The notes below the pieces were generated by a model. The model searched no databases. It saw only the letters and a list, made by a program, of their open reading frames with translations, and was not told where the DNA came from. Source: Provencibacterium sp. (GTDB taxonomy: Bacteria; Bacillota; Clostridia; Oscillospirales; Ruminococcaceae). Taken from it: 64,000 bases of DNA. Of the stretch, positions 40,783-51,099 are shown in pieces. Every line of letters begins with the position of its first letter. The first letter of the stretch is position 1. A program made the position numbers and the translations under genes. Where the stretch lies: positions 1-64,000 of the forward strand of contig JAAWAN010000020.1 in NCBI GenBank assembly GCA_022792175.1. Reading direction: 5' to 3'.

Positions 40783-43140
40783 ATGAAATTTACGAATGGC
40801 ATGTGGCTGGCACGGGAGGGCTACCGGATTGAAACGCCGAAGGAGCTTTATGCGGCCGATGCGGATGCGGAGGGACTTACCCTCTATTGCCCCTATGTGC
40901 GGGTGCTGCACCGCGGCAATACACTCGATGGCGGTATGCTGACCATACGAATCGAAAGCCCGGGAGAGGACATTCTTTCGATAAAGCTGATGGGGCACCG
41001 GGGTATTCGCAAAAAGCAGGCGCATTTTCAGCTGAACCGGCAGGCTGTGCAGCCGGTTATTGAAAAAACGGAAAAGGGCTGGCGCATCTGCAGCGGAAAA
41101 ATGTCTGCGGAGATTACCGGCGGAGCGGAGTTTGCCATCCGTTTTTTGTTTGACGGAAAGCGGCTGACTTCTACCTGTGCGAAAAACATGGCGCATATCA
41201 TCGGCCCGGATGGGCAGGTTTATCTGCGCGAACGGCTGGAGCTGGATGTCGGGGAGAATATTTTCGGGCTCGGAGAGCGTTTTTCCGCCTTTGTCAAAAA
41301 CGGGCAGAGTGTGGATATCTGGAATGAGGACGGTGGAACCGACAGCGAGCAGGGATACAAAAACATCCCCTTTTTCCTGAGTGACCGGGGCTATGGCGTT
41401 TTTGTCAACCACACCGGGAAAGTATCCTTCGAGGTGGGCAGCGAGAGCGTGACCAAAACGCAGTTTTCCGTTCCCGGGGAGGAGCTGGAATATTTTATCA
41501 TCGGAGCAGAGGAGCCTAAAGGTATTTTGCGGCGCTATGCGGCCCTCACCGGCCAGCCGCCTGCGCTCCCGCTCTGGAGCTATGGGCTCTGGCTTTCTAC
41601 CTCCTTTACCACCGCTTATGATGAAAAAACAGTCCTTTCCTTTATAGACGGAATGCGCGAGCGGGAAATTCCTCTTTCGGTTTTCCATTTTGACTGCTTC
41701 TGGATGAAGGAATATGAGTGGTGCAGCTTTTTATGGGACAGTGATACCTTCCCCGACCCCAAAGGGCTGCTGAAAAAAATTCATGAACGCGGCATCAGGG
41801 TCTGCGTCTGGATAAACCCCTATATCGGCCAGAAATCCTCACTCTTTGAGGAGGGGCTGGAGAAGGATTATTTTGTCAACACCGGCAGCGGCGATGTCTG
41901 GCAGTGGGACCGCTGGCAGGCGGGAATGGCGTTGGTCGATTTCACCAACCCCGAGGCGAAGCGCTGGTATCAGCAAAAGCTTGAAAAACTGATGGATATG
42001 GGCGTTGACAGCTTCAAAACGGATTTTGGCGAGCGCATCCCAACGGCAGATGCCTTTTTTGGCCCCAAGGCGGAAAAGGAAGGAATCTGTTACCACGACG
42101 GCAGCGACCCGCAGGGGATGCATAACTACTACACCTACCTTTATAACGAGGCGGTGTATGAGGTGCTGGAACGCCGCCTGGGGAAAGGGGAGGCTTGCCT
42201 TTTTGCCCGCTCGGCAACGGTCGGCTCCCAGTGCTTTCCGGTGCACTGGGGCGGGGATAACCTCTCGAATTACCCTTCGATGGCCGAGTCGCTGCGTGGG
42301 GGGCTGTCGCTGTCGCTGTGCGGCTTCCCCTACTGGAGCCATGATATCGGCGGCTTTGAGGCGGGCTGCCATCCGGATATCTACAAGCGCTGGACACAGT
42401 TTGGCCTGCTTTCCTCCCACAGCCGCTATCACGGCAATTCGGAATATAAGGTGCCCTGGCTTTACGGGGAAGAGGCGGTGGAGATTACGCGCCGCTTCAC
42501 CCGCCTTAAAAACCGGCTGCTTCCTTATCTCTACAGCCTCTCGCTGCTCGAGGGGCAGCAGGGCATTCCGCTCATGCGGCCAATGCTGCTGGAATATCCG
42601 CAGGACCCCGGCTGCAGGCTGCTGGATAGGCAATATCTCTTCGGCGATGCGCTGCTGGTGGCCCCCGTCTTTCATCCAGAAGGAGAGGTGGAATACTATC
42701 TGCCGCAGGGAAGCTGGGTGAACCTGTTAACCGGGGAGCGGCTGCAGGGGCCGGGCTGGAGACGGGAGCGGCATGGCTGTCTCACGCTTCCGCTGCTGGT
42801 TCGGCCCAACCATCTGCTGGTAGTGGGGGACTGCGCAGAGCGGCCCGCCTTTGCGGATGAGCAGCAGCTGACGCTCGTTATCGGCCAGCTGGATGAGGAA
42901 GAAAAGACAGAGCGGCTGCTCGCCGTTCGGCCGGGGCAGCAGCCGGTTCGTTTTAAGGTCTGCCGGGAAAAAGAGAGCATCACCCTCTGCGCCGAGGGGC
43001 TGGATCGCCCCTTTTCTGCTTTTTTCTTCGAAATGGAAGGGGAATGGTCGGCAGAAGGAGCCACCCTTACCCGGGAGGAAAACGGCCTGCTGCTTTCCGG
43101 CTGTATCAAAACGGCGGCGCTTAAAAAGGTTTGCCGCTGA
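40783..43140 (+). CDS. GH31 family glycosidase (alpha-xylosidase-like)
   Basis: A 785-residue glycoside hydrolase family 31 enzyme close in layout to YicI-type alpha-xylosidases. The nucleophile is in SFKTDFGE (Asp414) and the likely acid/base in VHWGGDNLSNYPSM (Asp492); other family marks are NIPFFLSDRGYGVFVNHTGKV and FPYWSHDIGGFE. It should release alpha-linked xylose or glucose from oligosaccharides. There is no signal peptide, so it acts inside the cell on imported sugars. The GAAAGGA site lies before ATG 40783. A strong terminator separates it from the glucan synthase downstream; no transporter adjoins. Confidence 0.92.
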   Translation: MKFTNGMWLAREGYRIETPKELYAADADAEGLTLYCPYVRVLHRGNTLDGGMLTIRIESPGEDILSIKLMGHRGIRKKQAHFQLNRQAVQPVIEKTEKGWRICSGKMSAEITGGAEFAIRFLFDGKRLTSTCAKNMAHIIGPDGQVYLRERLELDVGENIFGLGERFSAFVKNGQSVDIWNEDGGTDSEQGYKNIPFFLSDRGYGVFVNHTGKVSFEVGSESVTKTQFSVPGEELEYFIIGAEEPKGILRRYAALTGQPPALPLWSYGLWLSTSFTTAYDEKTVLSFIDGMREREIPLSVFHFDCFWMKEYEWCSFLWDSDTFPDPKGLLKKIHERGIRVCVWINPYIGQKSSLFEEGLEKDYFVNTGSGDVWQWDRWQAGMALVDFTNPEAKRWYQQKLEKLMDMGVDSFKTDFGERIPTADAFFGPKAEKEGICYHDGSDPQGMHNYYTYLYNEAVYEVLERRLGKGEACLFARSATVGSQCFPVHWGGDNLSNYPSMAESLRGGLSLSLCGFPYWSHDIGGFEAGCHPDIYKRWTQFGLLSSHSRYHGNSEYKVPWLYGEEAVEITRRFTRLKNRLLPYLYSLSLLEGQQGIPLMRPMLLEYPQDPGCRLLDRQYLFGDALLVAPVFHPEGEVEYYLPQGSWVNLLTGERLQGPGWRRERHGCLTLPLLVRPNHLLVVGDCAERPAFADEQQLTLVIGQLDEEEKTERLLAVRPGQQPVRFKVCREKESITLCAEGLDRPFSAFFFEMEGEWSAEGATLTREENGLLLSGCIKTAALKKVCR

Positions 43141-43184
43141 GATCTTTTGGGTATTGTTTTGCTTTCATAATTGAAGCCAGATTG

Positions 43185-43237
43185 AAGGCAGCCCTGATAT
43201 TTTCTGTTTTCAGAAAATATCAGGGCTGCCTTGTTTT
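43185..43237 (+). terminator. Strong terminator after GH31 gene
   Basis: A perfect 22-bp stem (43185-43206 with 43211-43232) with a TTTT loop, followed by GTTTTT. Confidence 0.92.
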
Positions 43238-43366
43238 TCCCGCTCTTTTATTGCCCCCTCTGGTGCGGGTGAATGATTTTCTTTTCCTTCGTCTAAAATA
43301 AGCAGAGAATCCAGAAAAGGCGCCCTTTGGCGCAGACCGGCCGTTTCAGCCGGATGGGAGGAAGAG

Positions 43367-46300
43367 ATGGAAAAGGAGTTGTCCCCGGGCGAGCTGCTCG
43401 ACCGGCTCAGGGCGCAGGAAAGGATAGGAATAGGAGAGCGGCTTTCCCGCAGTATGCATCTTCTTTCGCAGGCTTATGCCGCAGCCGGCGCAGCCCCGGA
43501 GAAGGGGGGCTGCTTTTCGTGGCTGCGGGATAACTATTATCTGCTGCGACAGGAATATAAGCGCGCGAAAAGCGCGCTGCGGGGCATCCGGGACCGGGAG
43601 GGCTTCGGGCTTTTGTGCTGCTTTATCTATCAAACGGTCTGCCGCACACGGCGCCCGGTGGACAGCGGCACGCTGGCGGATGTGCTGGCTTCGCTCTGCG
43701 AGAAAACAGAGCCGGGCTATGAGCAGCTTTCTCTTTTGGAGCAGGCGCTGCGCTGCGCGCTGCTGCTGGCCGCTGCAGATGCTGCCGAAGAAGACAGCGA
43801 AGAGGCGATGGCCTATGTAATAGGAGGGCTGTTTACCGCGGGAGCGATTGATTTTTCCGCTTTGTTCCGGCTTTACAGCGGGGTGGAGCGTATTTTGGAA
43901 AAGGACCCGGCGGGAGTTTATGAGCACATGCAGTGGCAGAGCAGAGAGGCCTATCATGCGCTGATTGCGCGGCTGGCGCGCCGGCAGGGAACGGCTGAAA
44001 CGGTGTTTGCCCGCCGGCTGCTGGAGCAGGCGCAGGCGGCCTCTTTCAGCCCGGAAAACCATATCGGATATCCGCTTTTGTATGGAGACTGCCTGCAGAA
44101 AAGCCGCAGGCGGCGGGCAGCCGGTTATCTGCTGAATGTTCTGCTGCTTCCGGCTGTCTTCTGCGGCGCGGCCTCCTGGTTTCTGGGAATTTTTGCAGGG
44201 GCCCTGCTCTGGCTGCCGGTTTATGAAATGGTGCGCTTTCTCGCCGAGCGGCTCTGGATGCAGGGCGCACCGCCGCTTTTTCTTCCGCGCATGGATCTGC
44301 AGTATATACCGGAGGAACAGCGGCAGACGCTGGTTGCCGTCTCCGTTCTGCTGGAGCCGGCAGGGCTGGCAAAGCGCATCACCGAGCGGCTGGAGGAGCT
44401 TTATTTTTCCAACCGCAGCGAAGCGCTCAGCTTCTGCATTCTGGCCGACCTGCCCGCTGCCCTCTATCCGGTGACCGGTGCGGACGAGGCGCTGCTCTCT
44501 CAGGCGAAAAAAGCGGTGGAGGAGCTGAACCGGCGCTATGGCGAACGCTTTATTCTGTTTGTGCGCGCGCGCAGCTATCAGAAAACCCAGCGCTGCTATC
44601 AGGGATGGGAGCGTAAGCGCGGTGCCCTGCTGGAGCTTGCCCGCTATATCCGGGGGGAGGAAACGGAGCCGCTGTGCGTAGCGGGGCCAAAGCAGCGCCT
44701 TTTCGCCGCCCGCTATCTGATTGCGCTGGACAGTGATACCCGCCTGGAATTTGATACGGCTGAATCGATGATAGCCGCAGCCGTTCATCCGCTTCAGCGG
44801 CCGCGCTATGCTGAGGATAAAACGGTGAAGGCGGGTTATGGCGTGCTGGTGCCGCGCATCCAGCCGGAGCTTGCCGGGGCGGAGTCTACGGCCTTTACCC
44901 GCATTATGACCGGGTGCGGCGGTGTAAGCGGCTACGATGTGCAGGCGCGCGACTTAAACAGCGATCTGTTTTCTCAGGCCATCTTCACCGGCAAGGGGAT
45001 TTTGGATATTGACTGCTTCTGCCGCACCTGCGCTGTTTTCCCCGAGCAGCAGATTCTCAGCCACGATATTCTGGAGGGCGGGCGGATGGGCTGCGCATTT
45101 CTGGGGGATGTTGAGATGGTGGACAGCGAGCCGCGCACCCTTTTTAGCTTTTTGGCGCGCGCCCACCGGTGGATACGCGGGGACTGGCAGAATCTTCCCT
45201 TTCTTCTCCCGGGCATGCGGTTGGAAAAAAGAAAGCTGCACTGCCCTCTTCCGCCTGCCGTGCGCTTTCAGCTGTTTGAAAACCTGCGCCGCAGCCTGAC
45301 GGCGCCGGCCGCGCTCTTCTGCATTCTTTTCTCCCTTTTCCTGCCGCAGCAGAAGGCTTTCTGGCTCTGTCTGGCAGGGGCGGGGAGTGTTCTGTTTGCG
45401 CCGCTTTTTGGCTGCGCGGAGCAGCTTTTGCGCGGCGGGCTTTTCCCGCTCTCCCGTAAATTTTTTGTGCGGGCCATGCCGCAGGCGCTTGAGTCCTGCG
45501 CGCAGGGGCTGCTGCTTTTCTGCACCCTGCCCGCCCGTGCCTTTTTTGCGCTGGATGCGGTTTTTCGCGCCCTCTGGCGCACGCTGGTTTCCCGCAGAAG
45601 GCTTTTGGAATGGACGACGGCCGCTCAGAGCGAGCGGGGGAAAACCGGCCCCGCCTTTCTGACTAAGCGCTTTCTGCCGGCGGAGCTTATCGGCCCCCTG
45701 CTGCTTTTTAGCCCCTGGCCCTCGGGGCGGCTCTGCGGGCTCTGCTTTTCGCTGCTGCTGCCGCTCGCCGCGCTGACTGCCAGGCCCTCCCGTTCGCGCC
45801 GCCGGCAGTTCCCGGCGCAGGGGGAGGCAGACATTCGGGGCTATGTGGCCGATATGTTGCGCTTTTTTCTCGACTATGCCAATGAAGCGCGCGGTTTTCT
45901 TCCGCCGGATAATGTGCAGTTTTCCCCGCGCTATGCCGTTGCCGAGCGCACTTCGCCGACCAATATCGGCTTTATGCTGCTCTCCCTTCTGGCGGGACGG
46001 GATTTTGAGCTGATAGATACCGGGGAGCTTTTTTACCGGGTACGCGGCGCGGTCACAACGCTGCAGCAGCTGAAAAAGTGGCATGGCAATCTCTATAACT
46101 GGTATGATCTGAGCGACCGTTCGGTGCTTTCTCCCACTTTTGTTTCCTCGGTGGACAGCGGCAACCTGCTCGGCTGCCTCATCGCCCTGGCGCAGGGTCT
46201 GCAGGAATACTGCGCGGAGCATGCGCAGATGCCGGCGCTGATTGCGGATATTGAGAGGCTCATCGCCGAGACCGACCTCTCCTGCTTTTATGTGCCCGTG

Positions 46301-49300
46301 CGCCGCCTCTTCTCGATTGGCTTTGATACCGACACAAACCGGCTGAGCCCCTCACACTATGATTACCTGATGAGCGAGGCGCGCCTGCTTTCCTACTGCG
46401 CGCTCGCTCTCCGGCAGGTGGAGCGCCGGCACTGGGGGGCGCTTGCGCGCACCCTTTCGCGCAGCGGCGGCTATCTGGGCCCCATCTCCTGGACGGGCAC
46501 GATGTTTGAATACTATATGCCGCACCTGCTGCTGCCGGTTTATGAGGGCTCGCTCATTGATGAAGCGCTTGCCTACTGCCTTTATACGCAGAAAAAACGG
46601 GTGCGCCGTCCGGGGCTGCCCTGGGGAATTTCGGAGAGCGGATATTATGCCTTTGACAGCATGCTCAACTACCAGTATAAGGCACACGGGGTACAGGTGC
46701 TGGGCATGAAACAGGGGCTGGATGAGGAGCTGGTGCTCTCTCCCTATTCCTCCTTTCTGGCGCTGTCTCTTGCGCCGGAAAGCGCTCTGGGTAATCTCAA
46801 AAGGCTGCAGAAGCTGGGGCTTTATGCCGACTATGGCTTTTATGAGGCGGCCGACTTTACCGCCTCGCGCACAGGCTCCTGCGCCTTTCAGCCGGTGCGT
46901 AGCTTTATGGCGCACCATGTGGGAATGAGCATAGCCGCCTGCGCAAACGCGGTTTTTGGCGGGATTATGCAGCGGCGCTTTATGCGCAACCCCGCCTGCA
47001 GGAGTGCGGCCGGCTTTTTGCAGGAAAAACTCCAGAAGGGATGGGTACTATATGATCGGATGGACCAAAAGAAAATGAAATTTTTCCAGGAAAAGCCGGA
47101 GCTCTGCAGCGAAACGGCAGAGGAGATTTCTCCCGAGTCCCCGCGCGCAGCGCTGCTTTCCAACGGCGATATCAGCGAGCTTCTGACCGACTGCGGCGCC
47201 GGCTGCCTGCAGTATGCCGGCATCAGCTGCACGCGCAGGGAGCAGGAGCTTTTGGCGGGAGGCGCAGGCATCTACTGCCTGTGCGCCTGCGAAGGAGAGG
47301 TGCTCGGGGCTGCCGCCGCCCCGCTCTACCGGGAGGGAAAGCACCGCGCGGTTTTTAAAGAGGGATCGGTTGTCTATCAGTCGGAAAACGAGCGGGTCTG
47401 TTTGGAGATGGAGTGCAGCCTTCCGCCCGCGGCGGCCGTTTCGGTGCGCCGGGTAAGGGTACGCCTGAAGGGAGAGAGGCCGGCCGCGGTGAAACTGCTT
47501 TTTTACTGTGAGCCGGTCCTGATGCCCGCGCAGGAGTTTCAGGCGCATGTCAGCTTTGCACGGCTTTTCCTGCAGTGTAGGCGCGACCCTGCTACCGGCG
47601 GTCTGCTCTTTACCCGGCGGCTCATGGATGGAGAAACGGGCTGCGCGCTGCTCTGCGGTTTTCTAAAGGAACGGGATTTTCAGTTTGAGGCGGATAAAAC
47701 GGCGCTTCTGCGCCCGCCCTACGGGCTTTTTTCGCTCTGCGATTTTCCCGGAAGGGAGTTTTCCTCGCGCGCCGCTCCGGGGGCAGTCTGCGCCATACGC
47801 ACCGGCCTGCAGCTGCCGCCGGGCGGAGAGGAGGAAGTCTATTTTGCTATCGCCGCCGGGCATAGCGCCGCGCGCGCCAGGGAGGCCTTCATCTCGCTGC
47901 GAGAAAAAGGGAAGGAAGGCTGGAAAAAGGCGGCTCCCTCTCCGCTCAGGGACCGCTCGGCTGAAGGCAGCCTGGGACTTTCGCTTTTAGGGCGGCTTGT
48001 CTTCATGCGGCCGCTGCAGGATCCGGTTTTAAAGGCGATAGAGAAAAACCGGCTGGGACAGCGGGGGCTCTGGCCGATGGCCATCTCCGGCGACCTGCCG
48101 TTAGTGCTGCTTTTGGAACGGCAGACGAGGGACGGCGCCCTGGTGCTGGCCTGTGCCCGGCTGCTGGCGCTGCTGAGAAGGGAGGGCGTTCCCTTTGATC
48201 TTGTCCTTCTCTGCGAGGGGCAGCAGGTCTGCCGCGGGCTGGAGGAGGAGCTGACAGGGGCGGGCCTTCAGGCGCTGCTGCGGGTAAATGCGGGAATTTT
48301 TCCTTTGGATAGCGCCGCCCTTTCCGAAGAGCAGCGCACGCTGCTTCTGGCGGCGGCCGCCGCCATCCCCGGAGAAGAGGAGCCGCCTGCGGGCGCTCCC
48401 TTCGTTCCTGCTCCTGTGCGGCCGGCCGTTCCCGCGCGCCTTCCCGAAAAGGGCCTGGCGGTCTATGGCGGCATTTTTAAGGAAGGCCGGTTTTATGTGG
48501 GAAGGCGCCCGCGCGTTCCCTTCTGCCACCTGCTGGCGAATCCTGTCTTCGGCGTGCTGGTTTCCGACCGCAGCCTGGGCTACAGCTGGTACGAAAACGC
48601 GCAGGAAAACCGGATAACCCCCTGGTCCTCCGATGCTGCCCACGATAACCGCGGCGAACGGCTGCTGCTTCAAATAGACGGGCAGATTTATGACCCGGTG
48701 GACGGTGCGCGTGCCGTTTTCAGCCCGGATAGCGCCGTTTACGAGGGAAAGTGCGGCCCTGTTAAGGTATGCACCACCGTCCGCGTTGCGGCGCGCGGGG
48801 CGCAGAAGCTTCTGGAGGTGTGCCTTGAAAACATCGGGGAAAGAGCGCTCAGCCTGCAGCTTGGCTGGTATCTGGAACCGGTTTTGGCATCGGACAGGCG
48901 CACTGCCCGGATGATCACCGGAGGAGCGGATGAAAGAGGGATTTTCATGCAGAATTTTTATCATACGTCCATCCCGTCTGCACTCATCATGCATACCGAT
49001 GCGCCGGGCTGGCGCCACAGCTTTGCCCGCCGGCCGGTGCTGGCGGGCGACTGGTCGCAGCCGGGCAGCCTGCCGCACCCCGACCCCTGCGGGATGCTGA
49101 TTGTGCCCCAAACGCTGCCGCCCAGAAGAAAAGAACGTATCCGCTTTATTCTTAGCTGCGCGCGAAGTACAGAGAGTGCCGGAAGGCTTTTGGCCCGCGG
49201 CCTTTTTTCAGAGGGGGACAAAAGCAGGAACTTTCCCGCTGTCTTTTGTCCGGAGAGCAGCGGATTTCTCCGCCTGCAGACGCCAGACCCCTGCCTGGAT

Positions 49301-50761
49301 GCCTTTTTTAATACGCTGCTGCAAAATCAGATACTTGCCGGACGCCTCTATGGCCGCACCGGCTTTTATCAGAGCTCGGGCGCCTATGGCTTTCGCGACC
49401 AGCTGCAGGATGCGATGAACTACGCCGCCATTTCTCCCGATGTTTTGCGGATACAGCTGGCGCGCTGCTGCGCCGTCCAGTTTTTGGAGGGGGATGTGCT
49501 GCACTGGTGGCATGTTCTGCCGGATGAGCGGGAAGGGTCGGCGGATGCGGGAATCTGCGGCGTCCGCACCCGCTGCAGCGACGATATGGCCTGGCTGCCG
49601 TTGGCGATTGCCGGTTACCTGGAAAAAACGGGGGACGAGGCGTTTCTCAAAAGGGAGATTGCCTATCTTTCGGCGGAGCCGCTGCATCCGCAGGAACGGG
49701 ACCGCTATTTCAGACCCGCCCGCAGTACTGTTCGTGAGTCGGTTTACCGCCATGGCCTTCGCGCACTCGAGCGGGCCTATGCGCTGAGCCCGCGCGGCCT
49801 TGTGAAAATAGGCGGAGGGGACTGGAACGATGGGTTTTCGAACGTTGGTATACAGGGGAAGGGGGAGAGCGTCTGGCTGACGATGTTTCTTTCCCTGTGC
49901 TGCGAACGGTATGCCGCTGTTTGCCGCCGGTTCGGGGAAGAGGGAGAGGCCCTGCAGCTCTGTGCGCGGGCGCAGGCGCTGCGCGAGGCGGTCGACCGGC
50001 ACTGCTGGGATGGGAGCTGGTATACCCGCGCTACCTTTGATGATGGTTCGCTTATCGGCTCGCGCGAAAACCGCGAATGCCAGATTGACCTGCTCCCGCA
50101 GAGCTTTGCCGCATTGTGCGGCATGCCGGACAGCGCGCGGGTGGAGCGGGCACTTTCGAGCGCTTTAGAGCGGCTTTCAGATGAGGAAAACCGCATCATC
50201 CGGCTGTTTGCCCCACCCTTTGAAAGCAGCAACCCCTCTCCCGGCTATCTGCAGGCCTATCCGCCGGGAATACGGGAAAACGGCGGACAATATACCCATG
50301 CGGCCGTCTGGCTGGCGCTGGGGCTTTTCCAGGCGGGGCGTGCGCAGGAGGGCTGGCGCATACTGCAGCTGCTGAATCCTGCCGCGCGCTGCGCCGACCC
50401 GAAAACAGCTGTGCGCTATGGGCTGGAGCCTTATTATCTCGCGGCAGATATCTATACGAACCCTGCCCTTTTCGGGCGAGGCGGCTGGTCGATTTATACC
50501 GGAGCGGCCGGCTGGTACTGGACGGCTGTCTTCGAAGGACTGCTGGGACTCTGCATACGGGAAAAGCTGCTTATCGTTTCCCCCAATCTGCCGGCGGACT
50601 TTCAGCAGGCCCGGGTGGAGGGGGTGCTCCTTTCCACTGCCTTTTCGCTCACCCTTCAGAGAAAAAGCGGGGAGGAGAGAACAGGTCTGCTGGTGGATGG
50701 CTGCCCGGCTGTCGGGATTCCGCTTGACGGCGAACGCCACCAGGCAGTTTATATCTTTTAA
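43367..50761 (+). CDS. Cyclic beta-1,2-glucan synthase (GT84 + GH94)
   Basis: One unbroken frame of 2464 residues, a membrane enzyme that builds and cyclises beta-1,2-glucan from UDP-glucose. Membrane helices lie at about 250-285 and 635-790. Between them is the GT84 domain: ALDSDT (Asp455), SHDILEG (about 566) and RWIRGDWQN. Next comes a glycoamylase-like domain (about 820-1220; NLYNWYDLS, SSVDSGNLLG), then a GH94 phosphorylase-like region (about 1690-2464) with the motif GGDWNDGFSNVGIQGKGESVW (about 2150) that trims chain length. The order matches rhizobial NdvB/ChvB, slightly shorter. The product would be a periplasmic or surface glucan. It stands alone behind a terminator. Confidence 0.93.
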   Translation: MEKELSPGELLDRLRAQERIGIGERLSRSMHLLSQAYAAAGAAPEKGGCFSWLRDNYYLLRQEYKRAKSALRGIRDREGFGLLCCFIYQTVCRTRRPVDSGTLADVLASLCEKTEPGYEQLSLLEQALRCALLLAAADAAEEDSEEAMAYVIGGLFTAGAIDFSALFRLYSGVERILEKDPAGVYEHMQWQSREAYHALIARLARRQGTAETVFARRLLEQAQAASFSPENHIGYPLLYGDCLQKSRRRRAAGYLLNVLLLPAVFCGAASWFLGIFAGALLWLPVYEMVRFLAERLWMQGAPPLFLPRMDLQYIPEEQRQTLVAVSVLLEPAGLAKRITERLEELYFSNRSEALSFCILADLPAALYPVTGADEALLSQAKKAVEELNRRYGERFILFVRARSYQKTQRCYQGWERKRGALLELARYIRGEETEPLCVAGPKQRLFAARYLIALDSDTRLEFDTAESMIAAAVHPLQRPRYAEDKTVKAGYGVLVPRIQPELAGAESTAFTRIMTGCGGVSGYDVQARDLNSDLFSQAIFTGKGILDIDCFCRTCAVFPEQQILSHDILEGGRMGCAFLGDVEMVDSEPRTLFSFLARAHRWIRGDWQNLPFLLPGMRLEKRKLHCPLPPAVRFQLFENLRRSLTAPAALFCILFSLFLPQQKAFWLCLAGAGSVLFAPLFGCAEQLLRGGLFPLSRKFFVRAMPQALESCAQGLLLFCTLPARAFFALDAVFRALWRTLVSRRRLLEWTTAAQSERGKTGPAFLTKRFLPAELIGPLLLFSPWPSGRLCGLCFSLLLPLAALTARPSRSRRRQFPAQGEADIRGYVADMLRFFLDYANEARGFLPPDNVQFSPRYAVAERTSPTNIGFMLLSLLAGRDFELIDTGELFYRVRGAVTTLQQLKKWHGNLYNWYDLSDRSVLSPTFVSSVDSGNLLGCLIALAQGLQEYCAEHAQMPALIADIERLIAETDLSCFYVPVRRLFSIGFDTDTNRLSPSHYDYLMSEARLLSYCALALRQVERRHWGALARTLSRSGGYLGPISWTGTMFEYYMPHLLLPVYEGSLIDEALAYCLYTQKKRVRRPGLPWGISESGYYAFDSMLNYQYKAHGVQVLGMKQGLDEELVLSPYSSFLALSLAPESALGNLKRLQKLGLYADYGFYEAADFTASRTGSCAFQPVRSFMAHHVGMSIAACANAVFGGIMQRRFMRNPACRSAAGFLQEKLQKGWVLYDRMDQKKMKFFQEKPELCSETAEEISPESPRAALLSNGDISELLTDCGAGCLQYAGISCTRREQELLAGGAGIYCLCACEGEVLGAAAAPLYREGKHRAVFKEGSVVYQSENERVCLEMECSLPPAAAVSVRRVRVRLKGERPAAVKLLFYCEPVLMPAQEFQAHVSFARLFLQCRRDPATGGLLFTRRLMDGETGCALLCGFLKERDFQFEADKTALLRPPYGLFSLCDFPGREFSSRAAPGAVCAIRTGLQLPPGGEEEVYFAIAAGHSAARAREAFISLREKGKEGWKKAAPSPLRDRSAEGSLGLSLLGRLVFMRPLQDPVLKAIEKNRLGQRGLWPMAISGDLPLVLLLERQTRDGALVLACARLLALLRREGVPFDLVLLCEGQQVCRGLEEELTGAGLQALLRVNAGIFPLDSAALSEEQRTLLLAAAAAIPGEEEPPAGAPFVPAPVRPAVPARLPEKGLAVYGGIFKEGRFYVGRRPRVPFCHLLANPVFGVLVSDRSLGYSWYENAQENRITPWSSDAAHDNRGERLLLQIDGQIYDPVDGARAVFSPDSAVYEGKCGPVKVCTTVRVAARGAQKLLEVCLENIGERALSLQLGWYLEPVLASDRRTARMITGGADERGIFMQNFYHTSIPSALIMHTDAPGWRHSFARRPVLAGDWSQPGSLPHPDPCGMLIVPQTLPPRRKERIRFILSCARSTESAGRLLARGLFSEGDKSRNFPAVFCPESSGFLRLQTPDPCLDAFFNTLLQNQILAGRLYGRTGFYQSSGAYGFRDQLQDAMNYAAISPDVLRIQLARCCAVQFLEGDVLHWWHVLPDEREGSADAGICGVRTRCSDDMAWLPLAIAGYLEKTGDEAFLKREIAYLSAEPLHPQERDRYFRPARSTVRESVYRHGLRALERAYALSPRGLVKIGGGDWNDGFSNVGIQGKGESVWLTMFLSLCCERYAAVCRRFGEEGEALQLCARAQALREAVDRHCWDGSWYTRATFDDGSLIGSRENRECQIDLLPQSFAALCGMPDSARVERALSSALERLSDEENRIIRLFAPPFESSNPSPGYLQAYPPGIRENGGQYTHAAVWLALGLFQAGRAQEGWRILQLLNPAARCADPKTAVRYGLEPYYLAADIYTNPALFGRGGWSIYTGAAGWYWTAVFEGLLGLCIREKLLIVSPNLPADFQQARVEGVLLSTAFSLTLQRKSGEERTGLLVDGCPAVGIPLDGERHQAVYIF

Positions 50762-50843
50762 AGCAAAGTGGAATTTACAGAAATTTCACCTGTATCCTCC
50801 GGCGGCATGTTATCATAAGAAGGTGTGAATTTCAGGAAAAATA

Positions 50844-50852
50844 TGCTATAAT
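50844..50852 (+). promoter_or_regulatory. Extended -10 promoter before yfmF leader
   Basis: TGCTATAAT: TG-N followed by a consensus TATAAT (50847-50852). The -35 is poor. Transcription from about 50858 would give a leader of about 240 bases before yfmF. Confidence 0.55.
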
Positions 50853-50883
50853 AAGCGCAAACAGGAAAGCAAAGTTTTCCTGA

Positions 50884-50965
50884 GCCCGCTTTCAGCGGGC
50901 AGCACCGCTGTGCGGTGCAGGGTGCGCTTGCTGCCGCCACTTTGGCGGCAGTGCAGGTTCCTGCA
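50884..50965 (+). other. Four tandem hairpins in yfmF leader
   Basis: In order: GCCCGCT/AGCGGGC (50884-50900), GCACCGC/GCGGTGC (50902-50918), CTGCCGCC/GGCGGCAG (50931-50951) and TGCAGG/CCTGCA (50952-50965). All stems are perfect and the loops short (2-5 bases). No T-run follows. It could be a structured leader or a separate small RNA; no known riboswitch is recognised. The rest of 50966-51099 shows no gene. Confidence 0.6.
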
Positions 50966-51099
50966 GATATGCCATAATGATAGGCTGCTGCAAATTTCAC
51001 TTTTTTCTGCGGCAGCTTATCCGAAAATAGCCGCCTTTTCCGGCTTTTCTGGTTTGAGGCCGGGGGCTAACACCCACAGGAAAGGAAGGAAATCAACCG

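Noticed and set aside
43346..44788. Open frame of 480 codons on the minus strand over the glucan synthase start
   Set aside because: Low-complexity Arg/Gln-rich translation opposite a clear gene.
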